DNA from: CAYWFF01 sp964458085
Lineage (GTDB): Bacteria; Patescibacteriota; Microgenomatia; UBA8517
Length of the DNA: 11,972 bases
Assembly: GCA_964458085.1 (NCBI GenBank)
Contig: CAYWFF010000028.1
Span: 1-11,972, forward strand
Direction of reading: 5' to 3'
The notes under the pieces were generated by a model. That model ran no database searches, was not told the origin of the DNA, and saw only the letters and a program-made list of their open reading frames with translations. Position 1 is the stretch's first letter. Every line of letters starts with the position of its first letter. Below, in pieces: positions 6,059 through 11,972 of the stretch. The position numbers and the translations under genes are program-made.

Positions 6059-6260
6059 AGAGACTTACTAAGGAATAAGTCTCTTGATAACGGGTTGCCC
6101 ATATGCGGGCAAACTTTCGCGGCGGTAAGCCGCGAAAACAATCCGTTACAAGAGAAAAAACCAAAGGAATTATCCCAAAGATAATGACTACTAAGGCCAG
6201 ATGACATTTGTCATCTTGATTTGAATTTTTTCAAATCCCGCGCCCCCTTAGTAAGTCTCT
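6059..6260. ncRNA. Branched 200-bp inverted-repeat element, candidate structured RNA
   Basis: The outer stem is 15 bp and perfect: AGAGACTTACTAAGG (6059-6073) with CCTTAGTAAGTCTCT (6246-6260). Inside, TCTCTTG and TAACGG (6080-6093) pair with CCGTTA and CAAGAGA (6143-6155), 13 bp with one bulge. This closes a three-way junction holding TTGCCC/GGGCAA (6095-6112) and TTTCGCGGC/GCCGCGAAA (6115-6137). Three more hairpins follow: ATTATC/GATAAT (6169-6185), AGATGAC/GTCATCT (6199-6216) and GATTTGAA/TTCAAATC (6218-6237). AAGTCTCT occurs twice (6077-6084 and 6253-6260), so the 5' arm has two exclusive partners, a switch-like layout. The strand is uncertain and I know no matching RNA family. Confidence 0.5.
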
Positions 6261-6265
6261 GTAAG

Positions 6266-6326
6266 TTGAGTACTCAATTAATTGTAATTGAGTATTGAAC
6301 AACGTACTCAAGCATAAGTTTGAGTA
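6266..6326. repeat. Cluster of TTGAGTA half-sites
   Basis: TTGAGTACTCAA (6266-6277) is a perfect 12-bp palindrome. TACTCAATTA (6271-6280) pairs with TAATTGAGTA (6285-6294) over 10 bp. TACTCAA (6305-6311) pairs with TTGAGTA (6320-6326). In all, five half-sites alternate in orientation. They could be operators for a dimeric regulator or alternative RNA stems. Confidence 0.5.
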
Positions 6327-6356
6327 TGCATAAATATTTTAACAACTTAAATAACT

Positions 6357-6579
6357 GTTACTTCTTTGTACACGCAAAGCAGTAACCAAGAAAGCGTGCC
6401 CAGTGAAATTTTATCTTGAAATTTCTTAACGCTTAAAGCTAGGGACTTTTACCCTCCGAAAACGCTCGCTATGCGAGCTTAGTTTCGGTTTCCCTTACGC
6501 TTTAATCTAAAATTTCAAGTTGCGATTTCAGTGGGATTAGAGATGCGATTTTTGCGAACACGAGTTCGTTCAATTTCAC
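6357..6579. repeat. TTACTT-CTTTG repeat copy 2 with long fold-back
   Basis: GTTACTTCTTTG (6357-6368) pairs with CAAAGCAGTAAC (6375-6386) at 11 of 12 positions, the same plan as 729-758. A rod-like fold follows: GTGAAATT (6403-6410) with AATTTCAC (6572-6579); CTTGAAATTT (6415-6424) with AAATTTCAAG (6510-6519); TTAAAGC (6433-6439) with GCTTTAA (6499-6505); AGGGA with TCCCT (6441-6445 / 6491-6495); CCGAAA with TTTCGG (6456-6461 / 6483-6488); GCTCGC with GCGAGC (6464-6478). CGAAC/GTTCG sits at 6555-6568. No coding potential. Confidence 0.55.
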
Positions 6580-6606
6580 AAAGCAAAAAACAAACGGGAT
6601 AAAAAT

Positions 6607-6740
6607 AGTTGAAATTGGTTAAAACTGGTTGAAATTAGAAAAAAGTCAGAGTTAGTTGAAACTGATATGCGACTTAAACCAATTTTATCAAAATATAATT
6701 AATTCTAACTGATTGTAACTAATTTAAACCAATTACAACC
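6607..6740. repeat. 10-bp repeat fold-back without a gene (array D)
   Basis: A-tract units AGTTGAAATT, GGTTAAAACT and GGTTGAAATT (6607-6636), a less regular stretch, and AGTTGAAACT (6654-6663). These are followed by seven T-tract units in exact 10-nt register (6671-6740; for example AATTCTAACT, GATTGTAACT, AATTTAAACC, AATTACAACC). The two halves are near reverse complements. It ends 21 bp from the stop codon of the antitoxin gene to the right. Confidence 0.75.
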
Positions 6741-6761
6741 AGTCTGTAGCACTTTTAAAAT

Positions 6762-7034
6762 TTAATCAATTTGGATCCGGAGATTGGAATCCAGAGCTTG
6801 AGTAACTTTTTCCAAAAAAGAAAGAGTAGGGTTTGCGCGTCCTCCTTCAAGGCGGGCGATAGCAGATTGCTTAGTGCCAACTTTTTCAGCAAGCTGTTTT
6901 TGAGATAAACCTTTTTTGAGTCTTGCTTCAATAAGTTGAGCCATAAGTTCATATTTGGGAGCCAGCCTTTTATATTCTTTGGCTACTTCCTTATCTTTGA
7001 GCAATTCTTTTTTGAGGGATTCAAATGTTCTCAT
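6762..7034 (-). CDS. XRE-family HTH antitoxin (HigA-like)
   Basis: 90 residues from the ATG at 7032-7034; an upstream TTG would add two residues and is not preferred. A basic helical N-terminus is followed by a Cro/CI-type helix-turn-helix at about 34-80. Its core GLSQKQLAEKVGTKQSAIARLE (two parts: GLSQKQLAEK and VGTKQSAIARLE) is a standard recognition-helix pattern, and GGRANPTLSFLEKVTQAL completes the domain. It is downstream of the toxin, the order typical of higBA. It should neutralise the toxin and repress the operon. The 37-bp gap to the toxin stop holds an AT-rich palindrome (ATAACATATATGTTAT, about 7047-7062), a possible operator. Confidence 0.85.
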   Translation of the reverse strand: MRTFESLKKELLKDKEVAKEYKRLAPKYELMAQLIEARLKKGLSQKQLAEKVGTKQSAIARLEGGRANPTLSFLEKVTQALDSNLRIQID

Positions 7035-7071
7035 ATACAAAATAATATAACATATATGTTATATAGTCAAG

Positions 7072-7398
7072 TCAAATGAGTTTTGCCCTAGAGAACGCAG
7101 TAGCCATTTCTTTTTCCAGAGTTTTTTGAGACTTTTTTATAAAACCGTGAAGCAGATAAATAGAATCACGTCTAAAAGTGTAAAAAATACGGATTTCCTG
7201 CTTACCTCTAATTCTTAGTTCAAATAGATTATTTCCGACTTTTTTTGAATGAGGAAATGAAAGTAGATTTCCATACTTTTTTAACAGGTCGTATGAGCGA
7301 AGAACTTTGGATAAAGTTGGGGATGAAAGGGTCTTTATGAATTTTTCAACCGGTTTTTCGCCACGTCGAGTTTCAAAGAGAAATACAGTAAAGGGCAT
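7072..7398 (-). CDS. HigB-like (Gp49 family) toxin
   Basis: 108 residues from the internal ATG at 7396-7398; 113 if the ATG at 7411-7413 is used. I prefer the internal one because TACAAT (7404-7409) sits 5 nt ahead of it and downstream of the other ATG. Counted from the longer form, family features are KYGNLL (46-51), PHSKKVGNNLFELRIRG (54-70), EIRIFYTF (73-80) and LLHGFIKKSQKT (87-98), close to the phage-derived Gp49/HigB pattern of ribosome-dependent mRNA cleavers in the RelE superfamily. It is first in the pair, with the HTH antitoxin 37 bp downstream. It looks complete. Confidence 0.85.
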   Translation of the reverse strand: MPFTVFLFETRRGEKPVEKFIKTLSSPTLSKVLRSYDLLKKYGNLLSFPHSKKVGNNLFELRIRGKQEIRIFYTFRRDSIYLLHGFIKKSQKTLEKEMATAFSRAKLI

Positions 7399-7403
7399 AA
7401 CTA

Positions 7404-7409
7404 ATTGTA
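7404..7409 (-). promoter_or_regulatory. -10 hexamer of the HigB/HigA-type operon
   Basis: TACAAT on the minus strand lies 5 nt before the ATG at 7396-7398. The -35 is weak (CAATTT at 17 bp). The spacing again implies a leaderless mRNA. Confidence 0.45.
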
Positions 7410-7421
7410 ACATCTATAAAC

Positions 7422-7560
7422 AGTTGAAATTGGTCGGAGCTAGTTGAAAACGGTTGAAATTGGTTAAAACGGTTGGAAACAGTCAAAGTAAGTCTAAATC
7501 AGAAAGAAAGCTGAGCACCTAATTCAAACAAATTTTAACTAATTATAACTGATTATAACT
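7422..7560. repeat. 10-bp repeat fold-back without a gene (array E)
   Basis: A-tract units run from AGTTGAAATT (7422-7431) through GGTTGAAATT, GGTTGGAAAC, AGTCAAAGTA and AGTCTAAATC (to 7500), with a single 1-nt slip near 7470. A short spacer (about 7501-7520) follows, then four T-tract units: AATTCAAACA, AATTTTAACT, AATTATAACT, GATTATAACT (7521-7560). It begins just upstream of the toxin start. Confidence 0.78.
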
Positions 7561-7569
7561 TGGTACTTG

Positions 7570-7676
7570 TTTTTCCTTTTGTGGGCGTAAGTTGTACTCC
7601 ATAAGTTCTCAAACTTTAAGAGCTCTTGGAGTTGGACTCTCTCCTCCTTACAGCTTGCGCCTGCAAAAGGGAAAAT
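7570..7676 (+). ncRNA. Inverted-repeat element with G-U-compensated stem
   Basis: The arms at 7570-7595 and about 7650-7676 pair over about 25 bp with one bulged base. In the inner part GTGGGCGTAAGTTGT (7581-7595) differs from the reverse complement of the other arm at four positions, and all four are G-U pairs in plus-strand RNA. Read from the minus strand they would be A-C mismatches. Inside lie ACTCC/GGAGT and the palindrome AAGAGCTCTT. This points to a plus-strand RNA stem. The interval between arrays E and F holds no gene. Confidence 0.5.
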
Positions 7677-7687
7677 AGAAAAGAGCT

Positions 7688-7797
7688 GGTTGAAATTAGT
7701 TAAAAACAGCTGAGATCAGTTTAAATCAGTTGAAAATGGTTTAAAACGGTTAGAAACAGTCTAAGACGGTTGAAATCGGGAGAGGTGGTTGGAAAAT
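7688..7797. repeat. 10-bp repeat array, left arm (array F)
   Basis: About eleven A-tract units in strict register, such as GGTTGAAATT, AGTTAAAAAC, AGTTTAAATC, AGTTGAAAAT, GGTTTAAAAC, GGTTAGAAAC and GGTTGAAATC. It runs about 37 bp into the 3' end of the four-helix-bundle gene, so the stop codon (7761-7763) and last residues are written in repeat sequence. Confidence 0.78.
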
Positions 7798-8123
7798 GAC
7801 ATTATTTGTTTACCAACTATCCTGAATTTCTCCTGTAGCTCAGAAGTATTGACATCATAAACGAGATCGACAACTTGAAGTAAGGCTAAAACTTCGTTTG
7901 CTGATCCGGAAGCGATAGCAAGATAGTTTTTACATTGTTTTCTAGTCCTTAAATAGCCCTCGGCGATATTGGCAACGACGGAAATAGAAGCTCGTCTTAA
8001 CTGGTCGCAAAGGGAATAATCTTTCGCAAGTTGAGTGTTATTGCGAGTTAGAACATATATTTCTTTTACAAGTAGCAATGCAGTCTGGTAGATTTTTAGG
8101 TTTTGTATATCACCAACTGTCAT
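7761..8123 (-). CDS. Four-helix-bundle protein (S23 / 23S rRNA intervening-sequence family)
   Basis: 120 residues, the usual length. The family signature QLRRASISVVANIAEGY lies at 41-57. It follows an N-terminal helix (DIQNLKIYQTALLLVKEIY, 5-23) and precedes two more helices (about 66-88 and 94-114). Members were first found in intervening sequences of 23S rRNA and share their fold with the Avd protein of diversity-generating retroelements; their biochemical role is unclear. They are thought to bind nucleic acid. There is no rRNA or reverse transcriptase here. Instead the gene sits between a left and a right array of the 10-bp repeat, with the ATG (8121-8123) and the stop both inside repeat units. 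The repeats thus look like the ends of one element that carries this gene. There is no Shine-Dalgarno. Confidence 0.88.
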   Translation of the reverse strand: MTVGDIQNLKIYQTALLLVKEIYVLTRNNTQLAKDYSLCDQLRRASISVVANIAEGYLRTRKQCKNYLAIASGSANEVLALLQVVDLVYDVNTSELQEKFRIVGKQIMSFSNHLSRFQPS

Positions 8124-8167
8124 TTACTAATTCTAACCATTTTCAACCAATTTTAACAAATTTAACT
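8119..8167. repeat. 10-bp repeat array, right arm (array G) with embedded promoter
   Basis: T-tract units GTCATTTACT, AATTCTAACC, ATTTTCAACC, AATTTTAACA and AATTTAACT, reverse complements of array F units. Read on the minus strand they supply TTGTTA (8154-8159), an 18-bp spacer and TAGAAT (8130-8135), 6 nt before the ATG of the four-helix-bundle gene. The repeat itself may therefore be its promoter. Confidence 0.7.
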
Positions 8168-8174
8168 AACCACA

Positions 8175-8203
8175 TTGAACAATTATAGGATAAGTGGTAT
8201 ACT
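8175..8203 (+). promoter_or_regulatory. Promoter of the sialidase-like / membrane-protein operon
   Basis: TTGAAC (8175-8180), a 17-bp spacer, and TATACT (8198-8203). The start codon is 18 nt further on, giving a leader of about 11 nt without a Shine-Dalgarno. Confidence 0.65.
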
Positions 8204-8221
8204 ATACGATTTTTAAGAAAT

Positions 8222-9487
8222 ATGAATGAAATAAAAAACAATTTAGGTCAAGGTGTAGACCCGGTGATGGGTGGTTTTGTTATGGAACAAACTCCAAATA
8301 TAGATGTTAGATCAAGGAAACCTGTAACAAGAAGAGATTTCTTAAAGTTAGGTTATTTAGTGGGTGGTGTAGCTATGGGACTTGATAAAGTAGACCATTA
8401 TTTCGGTTTAAGTACACAAACTCCAGAACTCATAAAATCCATGGAAAATCCTAAAGAAAAACAGAGATTTGAACTTAGTGATAATCTTTCTTATCTGGAG
8501 AGTGTTGAAGCTCCTCAAGACGGATATCCAGTAAATGTAAATACAAGTCGTGAATATAAATTTCCCAATAGTCCTCGCTGGTTTCCTGATACTAGGACTT
8601 CTTGGATCAGAACAAAGAGTGGAAAACTTTTGATATTTGCATCTGCTGGAGTAGATAGCGTTCGCATGGAAGGAACAGACTGGTCAAACTTACGACCTGC
8701 TGAAATTGTATTGAGTCCAGACAAGACAACTACCGAATCGGGATTTAATGGTTACCGTGGTTTTTCTACAGTTGTAGAAAGAGATGACGGTAGTTTGGTA
8801 GCTGTTATGCATCGAGAAGATTGGCAAAGTGAAGGTGAACATTTTCCGTTTACAGCTTCTATTGAAGTTTCTTTATCAAAAAATGAAGGCCGTACTTGGT
8901 CGCAACCACAAATAGTTCTTACAGGACACGAAATGATAGAAGGATTAAATGATGTTCAAGGGGTAGGACAACCGGGTGGAATTGTGACCGAAAACGACCA
9001 ATTAGTTGTCTATTATACCGATTGGCAAGGTCCTGACAATATCCATATGGCAAAAGTGCCTCTTGATCAAGCAGAGGATCCTAACTCATGGGAAAAGTGG
9101 GTAGAGGGAAAAGGATTTGTTGAACCGGGAATCGGTGGAGATTCCACTCCTGTTGTTACTTCAGAAAACAGTTACGTGGCTTTACCGCAAATATTGTGGG
9201 ATAACAACCGGGGAACTTACGTAATGCTGAATGAGCAAGATAAAGGTTTTTATATCAGAACTTCTGTGGACGGAGTTAACTGGAGTGAAGGACAGATGAT
9301 CGTACAAGTGCCTTCACCCTTATCTACGAGAAGAATTGAACAAGACTGGTACAGCTATCCAACACTTATAGGACTTGACGCACCAAATCAGTTTACTTTA
9401 GGCCAAAAAAACATGCTACTTGCTAGTCGTGGGATCTGGAGTATCAATGCTCACCGAGGAGTACTTCTTCCAGTCGAAATTGAATAA
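8222..9487 (+). CDS. Tat-exported sialidase-like (BNR/Asp-box) beta-propeller protein
   Basis: 421 residues. After a polar N-terminus comes a textbook twin-arginine signal, TRRDFLKLG (36-44, Arg37-Arg38), with a hydrophobic stretch at about 43-54. The protein should therefore be exported folded. Two Asp-box motifs are clear: SKNEGRTW (219-226) and SVDGVNW (348-354). These mark blades of the six-bladed propeller of the sialidase/BNR superfamily, which often cleaves or binds surface sugars. I could not identify the full sialidase set (arginine triad, Tyr, Glu), so the activity and substrate are open. The promoter is 19 bp upstream. A 13-bp gap leads to the membrane gene, so they are probably cotranscribed and may act together on cell-surface glycans (inference). 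Confidence 0.85.
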   Translation: MNEIKNNLGQGVDPVMGGFVMEQTPNIDVRSRKPVTRRDFLKLGYLVGGVAMGLDKVDHYFGLSTQTPELIKSMENPKEKQRFELSDNLSYLESVEAPQDGYPVNVNTSREYKFPNSPRWFPDTRTSWIRTKSGKLLIFASAGVDSVRMEGTDWSNLRPAEIVLSPDKTTTESGFNGYRGFSTVVERDDGSLVAVMHREDWQSEGEHFPFTASIEVSLSKNEGRTWSQPQIVLTGHEMIEGLNDVQGVGQPGGIVTENDQLVVYYTDWQGPDNIHMAKVPLDQAEDPNSWEKWVEGKGFVEPGIGGDSTPVVTSENSYVALPQILWDNNRGTYVMLNEQDKGFYIRTSVDGVNWSEGQMIVQVPSPLSTRRIEQDWYSYPTLIGLDAPNQFTLGQKNMLLASRGIWSINAHRGVLLPVEIE

Positions 9488-9500
9488 AGATTTTTCTACT

Positions 9501-11972
9501 ATGCTAAAAAAATTATTTTCACTATTTACCAATAACGTCTTTGTAATTGTTCTTTTAGTCGTAGTTGGAGCAATTTCGGTTAGTAATTACAGTTCAGGAA
9601 CGATTCTTTCAGGTTGGGATACACTTCATCCTGAATTCGACTTTCCACTTGCATTTAAACGTGCATTCCAAGGTGTGTGGCGAGAAGAGCAGGGTTTGGG
9701 TACACTTGCAGGTCATTCACATATGTCAGAATTACCCAGAATATTTCTTTTATGGATATCTTCAGTCGTGTTCCCCTTAAATCTTATTAGATATGTTTGG
9801 GTATTCTTTACTCTGGGCATGGGAACTTTGGGAACATATTATTTCAGTCAAAATATATTCAATACTAAAAAGTTGTTCGGTAAAGTGGCTTCGTTTTTGG
9901 GAGCTTTATATTACCTGTTAAATTTGGGTACAGTGCAAAATTATTATGTGCCTTTTGAGATGTTTACAGTTTTATTTGCAATGCTGCCGTGGCTTTATTT
10001 ATACGCTTTCCGCTATCTTAAAACCAAAGAAAAAAAAGACTTAATTGTACTTACGATTTTAAGTATTTTTGCTGCGCCGATGGCGTATGCAGCGACACTG
10101 TTTTACGCTTACTTAGGGAGCATTTTCTTGTATATGAGTATTTTAGTGCTGCTGACGCAAAAGAAATTAGAAACTTTTAAACGGATGTTGATTGTGCTTG
10201 TAGTTCTTGTTACAACGAATTCTTTTTGGTTGCTTCCAAATGTCTATTCCATTAAATTTCAATCAGAGGTAGTGGCAAACTCCCGAATCAATACCTTATT
10301 CAGTCAAGAAGCGTTTTTAAGCAATGAAGCATTCGGAGATATTCGCAATGTGATTATCCACAAAAACTTTCTTTTTTCCTGGCAGGAGCATGATGCGGGT
10401 AAGGATTCATTTGTGGAATTGATGGATGAATGGAATGAATATTTAGATAAATCTTATGTTCAATACTTCCTTTATTTTTCAGCAGCTGTTGTGGTTACGG
10501 GTTTAATTGCAGCACTTGTAACTAGAAACTCTGTCGGAATTGCGCTTGTATTTCCGACTGTTTTTGCTCTTTTTTTCCTGATTAATAACAACTGGCCGAC
10601 TGCAAAACTTTATTCACTACTTTTGGATCAGAGTTCTTTGGTCGAAGAAGGCTTTAGAATGCCATTTACTAAATTTTCTATTTTGTTTATGTTTTTTAGT
10701 GCTTTTTACTTTTCATACGCAGTAAAAACCATAATTTCTGTATTTGAAAAAATTAAGCTAGAGGCATTTGTCTCCGGAATACTAGTTATATTGTTGAGTG
10801 GAATTCTTGTGGGTGGCGTGTTGCCCGTTTTTGAAGGACACTTAATAAGTCCTTCCATGCGGACGCAAATTCCCCAGGAATATTTTGATTTGCAAGCATA
10901 TATGAAAACTCAACCACAAGGACGTGTCGCAATACTTCCTATTCATACACTTTACGGATGGACGTATTACGACTGGGATTATGAGGGGGGAGGTCCAAGT
11001 TTTATGCCATTCCTGATTCCACAGTCACTGTTAATGAGGGATTATGATCGATGGAGCCCTTATAATGAAAGTTTTTACAACGAGGCAAGTTTTCACTTTT
11101 ACCAAAAAGACTTGAATGCTTTTGAAAAAGTGCTTCAGAAGTACGCAATAGATTATATCTTAATTGATAAGTCAGCCATTAATCCCACAGGAGATGAAAA
11201 TTATTTACTTGTTTCGGAAGCAGAGCAAATGTTTGCAGACTCATCGTTTGTAGAAAAGGCGGCTGAATTTGGTAATCTTGAAGTTTATAAAACATCAATA
11301 AGTTCCAAGAATGCAGGTTTGGAGATGTTGACCAATTATAGTCACACGCAAACAGAAGCACGATATGCTTCCTATGATGCCATATATCAAACTTACGGGG
11401 ACTATGTTGCTTCAGATTCCTTTGTATATCCTTTTGTCAATTTTGATTCGCGGAATACTACAAAAATTGAACGGAGCAATGACAAAGTTGTAATCACACA
11501 GAATTTTGCCAAACCCATAACAAACAACCAAATTCTTTTTCCGGATTTTGCTAAAACCGAAGAATGGTTATCGGTTGATATCACTATGAATTTAACAGAG
11601 AAAGGTAATTTGCGTGTAATACTTACACTTGCTGTACCTGAAATAGTGGTTAACGGAAAAAACCGAGTTGTCTCTGAACCTATTCAACAGACTCATTTTT
11701 TTGCTTTTCCAAAAAATACTGTTCCTTCATATATATCTATTGAGGAAGAGGTTATTCCAGTTCCAAGTCTTGATAGTTCAGAACACTACATTGGTTCTGC
11801 ATTAATCAAAAACGATACAGAAGTTAGTCTAAAGTTTTTTACATCGGATAAGGAACAGCTGGACGAGGTGTCCAAAGCCTTTTATCAATCAAAATCAAGG
11901 TGGTGTTCACAACCTGATAAGGCGGATGACGTTAATTTGAAGAATGGAGAATTTACCATAACGGCAAATGAA
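9501..11972 (+). CDS. Large multi-spanning membrane protein, GT-C-like (partial, 3' end outside window)
   Basis: 824 codons with no stop; it runs through the right edge of the window. An N-terminal membrane span (about 12-28) leads into an outer loop GWDTLHPEFDFP (38-49) whose Asp40, Glu45 and Asp47 resemble the acidic motif in the first loop of GT-C glycosyltransferases. About ten hydrophobic spans follow up to roughly residue 450, including an RMPFTKFSILF segment. The remainder is a soluble, mostly beta exterior domain. The layout recalls AftD/YfhO-type polyprenyl-phosphate-sugar transferases, and close homologues seem frequent in Microgenomates. That is a family-level inference; no activity can be assigned. 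The ATG follows the sialidase-like stop by 13 bp and has no Shine-Dalgarno. Confidence 0.82.
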   Translation, partial: MLKKLFSLFTNNVFVIVLLVVVGAISVSNYSSGTILSGWDTLHPEFDFPLAFKRAFQGVWREEQGLGTLAGHSHMSELPRIFLLWISSVVFPLNLIRYVWVFFTLGMGTLGTYYFSQNIFNTKKLFGKVASFLGALYYLLNLGTVQNYYVPFEMFTVLFAMLPWLYLYAFRYLKTKEKKDLIVLTILSIFAAPMAYAATLFYAYLGSIFLYMSILVLLTQKKLETFKRMLIVLVVLVTTNSFWLLPNVYSIKFQSEVVANSRINTLFSQEAFLSNEAFGDIRNVIIHKNFLFSWQEHDAGKDSFVELMDEWNEYLDKSYVQYFLYFSAAVVVTGLIAALVTRNSVGIALVFPTVFALFFLINNNWPTAKLYSLLLDQSSLVEEGFRMPFTKFSILFMFFSAFYFSYAVKTIISVFEKIKLEAFVSGILVILLSGILVGGVLPVFEGHLISPSMRTQIPQEYFDLQAYMKTQPQGRVAILPIHTLYGWTYYDWDYEGGGPSFMPFLIPQSLLMRDYDRWSPYNESFYNEASFHFYQKDLNAFEKVLQKYAIDYILIDKSAINPTGDENYLLVSEAEQMFADSSFVEKAAEFGNLEVYKTSISSKNAGLEMLTNYSHTQTEARYASYDAIYQTYGDYVASDSFVYPFVNFDSRNTTKIERSNDKVVITQNFAKPITNNQILFPDFAKTEEWLSVDITMNLTEKGNLRVILTLAVPEIVVNGKNRVVSEPIQQTHFFAFPKNTVPSYISIEEEVIPVPSLDSSEHYIGSALIKNDTEVSLKFFTSDKEQLDEVSKAFYQSKSRWCSQPDKADDVNLKNGEFTITANE

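Noticed and set aside
5930..6184. 84-codon plus-strand ORF
   Set aside because: It starts in a REP-like repeat and covers branched inverted repeats. The protein has no recognisable domain.
2351..7797. CRISPR arrays
   Set aside because: The repeat units are 10 bp, degenerate and directly abutting. There are no unique spacers and no cas genes.
7761..8123. Diversity-generating retroelement accessory gene (avd)
   Set aside because: The fold is related, but no reverse transcriptase or template/variable repeats are seen in the window.
6607..8167. Integron attC sites
   Set aside because: The units read GTTNAAA with A at the seventh position rather than the GTTRRRY core, there is no R'/L' box layout, and no integrase is present.

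Overview
The window most resembles an AT-rich genome from the Candidate Phyla Radiation (Patescibacteria), probably Microgenomates. This is an inference. It rests on the type of large multi-spanning membrane protein at the right end, the tiny coiled-coil and four-helix-bundle ORFs, the type II toxin-antitoxin pairs, and the repeat-rich intergenic DNA. TGA is used as a stop, so the recoded Gracilibacteria/Absconditabacteria code is not in play.

Layout from left to right. (1) 1-720: a small exported protein with an LKETG sorting-like tail, and a small coiled-coil protein on the minus strand. (2) 721-1518: no gene, but dispersed palindromes and a long terminator-like hairpin. (3) 1519-2106: a RelE/RelB-type toxin-antitoxin pair on the minus strand with its own promoter. 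(4) 2107-5690: a visibly GC-richer cassette with two exported proteins. One is a lipoprotein with Thr/Pro linkers. The other has two PKD-like domains and ends in LYLPLVGR. Both have strong Shine-Dalgarno sites and are preceded by noncoding DNA packed with short perfect hairpins. (5) 5690-6761: over 1 kb without a credible gene, made of branched inverted-repeat structures that look like folded RNA, plus dispersed REP-like palindromes. (6) 6607-8168: a HigB/HigA-type pair and an S23-like four-helix-bundle gene, set among arrays of a degenerate 10-bp repeat. (7) 8175-11972: a plus-strand operon with a Tat-exported sialidase-like beta-propeller and a large membrane protein (GT-C-like) that runs off the window.

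The most unusual feature is the 10-bp repeat family (about 2111-2165, 2351-2420, 6607-6740, 7422-7560, 7688-7797 and 8119-8167). Units of the RGTTNAAAYY type run in one direction and their reverse complements follow, so each complete copy is a large fold-back. The A-tracts and T-tracts recur once per helical turn. One copy has the four-helix-bundle gene in its loop and the others have no gene, which resembles an autonomous element with gene-less derivatives.

Several AT-rich genes have a -10 hexamer only 3-9 nt before the start codon and no Shine-Dalgarno, implying leaderless or near-leaderless mRNAs. The two GC-rich genes have strong Shine-Dalgarno sites. Composition and translation signals therefore agree that the GC-rich cassette has a different history. 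All family names come from motif recognition only; no database search was possible.
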